Source: Syntrophomonadaceae bacterium
GTDB taxonomy: Bacteria > Bacillota_D > Dethiobacteria > DTU022
Direction of reading: 5' to 3'
DNA length: 8,345 nucleotides
Assembly: GCA_003551865.1 (NCBI GenBank)
Contig: PUNU01000270.1
Span: 1-8,345 of the forward strand
Positions 6,421 through 8,345 of this stretch are shown one piece after another; position 1 is the first letter of the stretch, and every line of letters starts with the position of its first letter. A program made the position numbers and the translations under genes. The notes beneath the pieces were generated by a model, which was given only the letters and a program-made list of their open reading frames with translations, ran no database searches and had not been told where the DNA came from.

Positions 6421-6528
6421 ATGCTAAAAAAAATCAAGGTCATGGGCCCCGGTATAATGTTTGCCGGTATGGCTGCCGGCATGATCTTAGCGGTCTACAT
6501 CTATGTTACCGGTCTTCAAGTTTATTAA
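6421..6528 (+). CDS. Small single-span membrane protein, 35 residues
   Basis: ATG at 6421 opens a 35-codon frame ending in TAA at 6526-6528. The product starts with the basic MLKKIKV, then has one hydrophobic span (about residues 9-30) rich in Gly and Met, including a GMAAG (16-20) GxxxG helix-packing motif, and ends in a short polar tail GLQVY. By the positive-inside rule the N-terminus should be cytoplasmic. GAGGG (6404-6408) lies 12 bases before the start, a long but usable spacing. The gene sits 29 bp before the flavoenzyme gene and after the divergent control region, so it is probably the first gene of that operon. I do not recognise the family. Chance is possible at this length, but basic start, single span, ribosome site and position agree. 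Confidence 0.6.
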   Translation: MLKKIKVMGPGIMFAGMAAGMILAVYIYVTGLQVY

Positions 6529-6539
6529 AGCCGGTTTTT
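6508..6539 (+). terminator. Weak hairpin with T-run between the micro-gene and the flavoenzyme gene
   Basis: ACCGG (6508-6512) plus CTT (6514-6516) can pair with AAG (6528-6530) plus CCGGT (6531-6535), with one bulged T, and four T residues follow (6536-6539). The 5' arm is in the last codons of the micro-gene, and the flavoenzyme's AGGAGG follows at once (6540-6545). It could act as an attenuator adjusting expression of the two parts. The stem is short and the loop about 11 bases, so support is modest. Confidence 0.3.
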
Positions 6540-6557
6540 AGGAGGAATTGAAGAGCC

Positions 6558-7511
6558 ATGAATAACCGCGTGTGCAAATTATTGGGGATACGTTATCCGG
6601 TTATCCAGGGAGGCATGATCCATATTGCCACCGCCGATCTGGCCTCGGCAGTGTCAAATGCCGGGGGCCTGGGCCAAATTTCCTGCGGTCTCGATCCGGA
6701 AGCGCTTCGCCAAGAGATAAAGAAAACTAAAGCGCTTACGGGCAATGCATTTGCAGTCAACATTCCCCTGGTTATTCCACCATGGGATTTGTTGGAAGTG
6801 GCAATTGAAGAGCAGGTAGGGATAGTTGTCACTTCCGCCGGAAACCCGGGTATGATTGCCCGGTATGTAAAAGAAAATAAAGTTTTGCTTTTGCATGTGG
6901 TCTCATCGGTTTACCAGGCGGCCAAGTGCGAAAGTGCGGGCGTCGACATTGTTATCGCCGAAGGGTGGGAGGCCGGCGGGCATAATGGTAGAGATGATAT
7001 TACTACTATGACCCTGGTTCCCCAGGTTTGCCGTGCTGTTTCAGTGCCTGTAGTTGCTGCGGGCGGGATAGCCGATGCAAATGGAGTAGCGGCTGCATTC
7101 GCCCTTGGTGCGGAAGGAGTTCAGCTCGGTACCCGCTTTGCCGTTTCAAAGGAATGTATTGCTCACAGCACTTATAAAGAAGCCGTTGTCCGAGCTTCAG
7201 ATAACGACACCGTAGTAACGGCCCGCGATATTGATCCGGTGCGTATGCTAAAAAACAGGCTGTCGGAAGAAATTTTGGCCTGGGAAGAACAGGGGGTGCG
7301 TGGTGAGGAATTGCTAAATAAAATTGGCGCCGGCCTGACCTATGAAGCACTAATCGAGGGGAATGTGGAAAGGGGTACTGCGATGTGTGGTCAGGCTGCC
7401 GGCCTGGTTGATCGGGTTCTTTCTGTGGAAGAAATCTTTAAACTCATTATCGGAGAAATGGAAACGGTACTGGCGCGTGTCAACAGCTTGAGCAAAATGT
7501 TTTCCTCGTGA
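6558..7511 (+). CDS. FabK/nitronate monooxygenase-family FMN oxidoreductase
   Basis: The protein has 317 residues, the family's normal length, and is clearly related to FabK (flavin enoyl-ACP reductase II) and nitronate monooxygenases, which share a TIM-barrel fold binding FMN. Visible motifs are YPVIQGGM (13-20), SNAGGLGQIS (33-42), TSAGNP (92-97), AEGWEAGGHNG (134-144, with H142 at the position of the FabK active-site histidine), AAGGIADANG (167-176) and GVQLGTRFAVSKE (187-199). AGGAGG (6540-6545) lies 12 bases before the ATG. FabK reduces enoyl-ACP with NAD(P)H; relatives oxidise nitronates. No other fatty acid synthesis gene is adjacent, so a house-keeping FabK role is not supported. With a TetR-type regulator and an alcohol dehydrogenase next door, reduction of an enoyl substrate or detoxification seems more likely. 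The family is secure; the substrate is not known. Confidence 0.9.
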   Translation: MNNRVCKLLGIRYPVIQGGMIHIATADLASAVSNAGGLGQISCGLDPEALRQEIKKTKALTGNAFAVNIPLVIPPWDLLEVAIEEQVGIVVTSAGNPGMIARYVKENKVLLLHVVSSVYQAAKCESAGVDIVIAEGWEAGGHNGRDDITTMTLVPQVCRAVSVPVVAAGGIADANGVAAAFALGAEGVQLGTRFAVSKECIAHSTYKEAVVRASDNDTVVTARDIDPVRMLKNRLSEEILAWEEQGVRGEELLNKIGAGLTYEALIEGNVERGTAMCGQAAGLVDRVLSVEEIFKLIIGEMETVLARVNSLSKMFSS

Positions 7512-7574
7512 AGCTTTCGTGGGCTTTCAGGGCGTACGGTTGTTTGACAAGTAAATTAAAAGAGGTGTTTTAAA

Positions 7575-8345
7575 ATGTGGTCCGCGGTATGGCACGACCA
7601 GAGAAATATGAAGTTGGAAAATTTAGAGGAACCGGTTGTCGGTCCCGAGGATGTTAAGGTGCGGGTAAAATATGCCGGGATCTGCCATACAGATGTATAC
7701 GAGTATCTTTACGGGCCCCTTACCATTTTTAAATCTCCAATCGTTTTGGGACACGAATTTTCCGGAATAGTTGAAGAGGTGGGGGAAGAAGTTACCGGGG
7801 TCTCTCCGGGGGAAAGAGTGACAGGTTTACCCTATTATCCATGCTGGAAATGTCATTACTGTCTTCAAGATTACTGGAATATGTGCCTGGATCCCAAAGC
7901 GCACGCCATGCATATAAACGGTGCCTTTGCCGATTATGTCCCCCTGCATTACAGGGCTGTATACAAGCTGGCCGATAACGTGAGCCTTGAAGAAGGAGCA
8001 ACTGTTGAACCGATGTCAGTGGCATGGCGGGCAATCAAACGCTCAGGCTTGTCAGAAGGCGGCAGTGTCTTTATTGTGGGTTCGGGCCCCATCGGTTTGG
8101 CTTTAGTCATGGCGGCCAAGTGCAAGCAGGCGTCGACCATAATTGTAAGCGATCCCCTGGAAAACCGCCGTCAAAAGGCGTTGGAAGTTGGAGCTACCTA
8201 TGCCCTGGATCCCGGTTGCGAAAACCCCTATGATGTTGTTCGGGAGTTGACTGACGGTCTTGGCGCTGAGGTGAGCTTTGACGCTGCCGGCTGTTCGGAA
8301 ACTCTCGATGCGGCGACAAGTGGAACACGGAAAAATGGGCGTATC
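7575..8345 (+). CDS. Zinc alcohol/butanediol dehydrogenase-like protein (3' end cut off)
   Basis: The first 257 residues are present; family members usually have about 340-350, so roughly 90 are missing beyond the window. This medium-chain dehydrogenase uses NAD(H) to interconvert an alcohol and a ketone or aldehyde. Catalytic zinc ligands are C37 in GICHTD, H60-E61 in GHEFSG and probably E145 in VEPMSVAWRA. Structural zinc ligands are C90, C93, C96 and C104. The Rossmann loop GSGPIGL is at 169-175, and D193 in VSDP favours NAD over NADP. The N-terminal pattern is closest, from memory, to (R,R)-butanediol and threonine/sorbitol dehydrogenases. AGAGGTG (7561-7567) lies seven bases before the ATG. 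It follows the flavoenzyme by 63 bp on the same strand and probably shares its transcript. Exact substrate unknown. Confidence 0.9.
   Translation, partial: MWSAVWHDQRNMKLENLEEPVVGPEDVKVRVKYAGICHTDVYEYLYGPLTIFKSPIVLGHEFSGIVEEVGEEVTGVSPGERVTGLPYYPCWKCHYCLQDYWNMCLDPKAHAMHINGAFADYVPLHYRAVYKLADNVSLEEGATVEPMSVAWRAIKRSGLSEGGSVFIVGSGPIGLALVMAAKCKQASTIIVSDPLENRRQKALEVGATYALDPGCENPYDVVRELTDGLGAEVSFDAAGCSETLDAATSGTRKNGRI

Noticed and set aside
6381..6535. Six CCGGT motifs in 155 bp around the micro-gene
   Set aside because: The spacing is irregular and CCGGT is frequent across the whole window, so it is probably a base-composition effect; only the CCGGTAGA pair is kept as a weak note.
7544..7549. Perfect TTGACA -35 box before the zinc dehydrogenase gene
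   Set aside because: At 16-18 bp spacing the -10 would fall on the ribosome binding site and start codon, which leaves no usable leader. The gene is more simply cotranscribed with the flavoenzyme gene.

Overview
The window looks like chromosomal DNA of an anaerobic, Gram-positive Clostridia-type bacterium, perhaps a Desulfotomaculum/Pelotomaculum-like lineage. This rests on strong AGGAGG-type ribosome binding sites, a TTG start behind a good Shine-Dalgarno sequence, medium GC content, and the gene types: an XdhC-like factor, a surface 5'-nucleotidase, a lysine 6-dehydrogenase-like enzyme, a FabK-like flavoenzyme and a Zn alcohol dehydrogenase. The lineage is an inference, since no rRNA or marker gene is present. 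No tRNA, rRNA, CRISPR array, transposase or phage gene was seen.

Layout. Bases 1-724 hold no convincing gene. They carry a GC-rich tandem repeat block (about 140-407, units of 38-41 bp), a nested inverted repeat (584-633) and a possible promoter. Bases 725-1801 encode an XdhC/CoxI-family protein with an unusual domain order. Bases 1884-3905 encode a secreted, membrane-anchored UshA-type 5'-nucleotidase, with its own likely extended -10 promoter. A strong 11-bp hairpin (3981-4006) follows. Bases 4089-5270 encode a lysine 6-dehydrogenase-like enzyme starting at TTG. These three genes are all on the + strand, but the gaps between them and the promoter-like or hairpin elements suggest separate units more than one operon.

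Converging on the lysine dehydrogenase gene is a minus-strand regulator gene (5342-6202) whose product joins a MerR-type DNA-binding domain to a complete TetR-type regulator. A 218-bp AT-rich divergent control region (6203-6420) with direct and inverted repeats separates it from a + strand set: an unlisted 35-residue single-span membrane protein (6421-6528), a FabK/nitronate monooxygenase-like flavoenzyme (6558-7511), and a zinc alcohol/butanediol dehydrogenase-like gene (7575 to the window end, truncated).

The most interesting part is this right half. A two-headed MerR-TetR regulator is transcribed away from a micro-membrane protein and two oxidoreductases, which suggests a small ligand-induced catabolic or detoxification operon. 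Its substrate cannot be read from this window.
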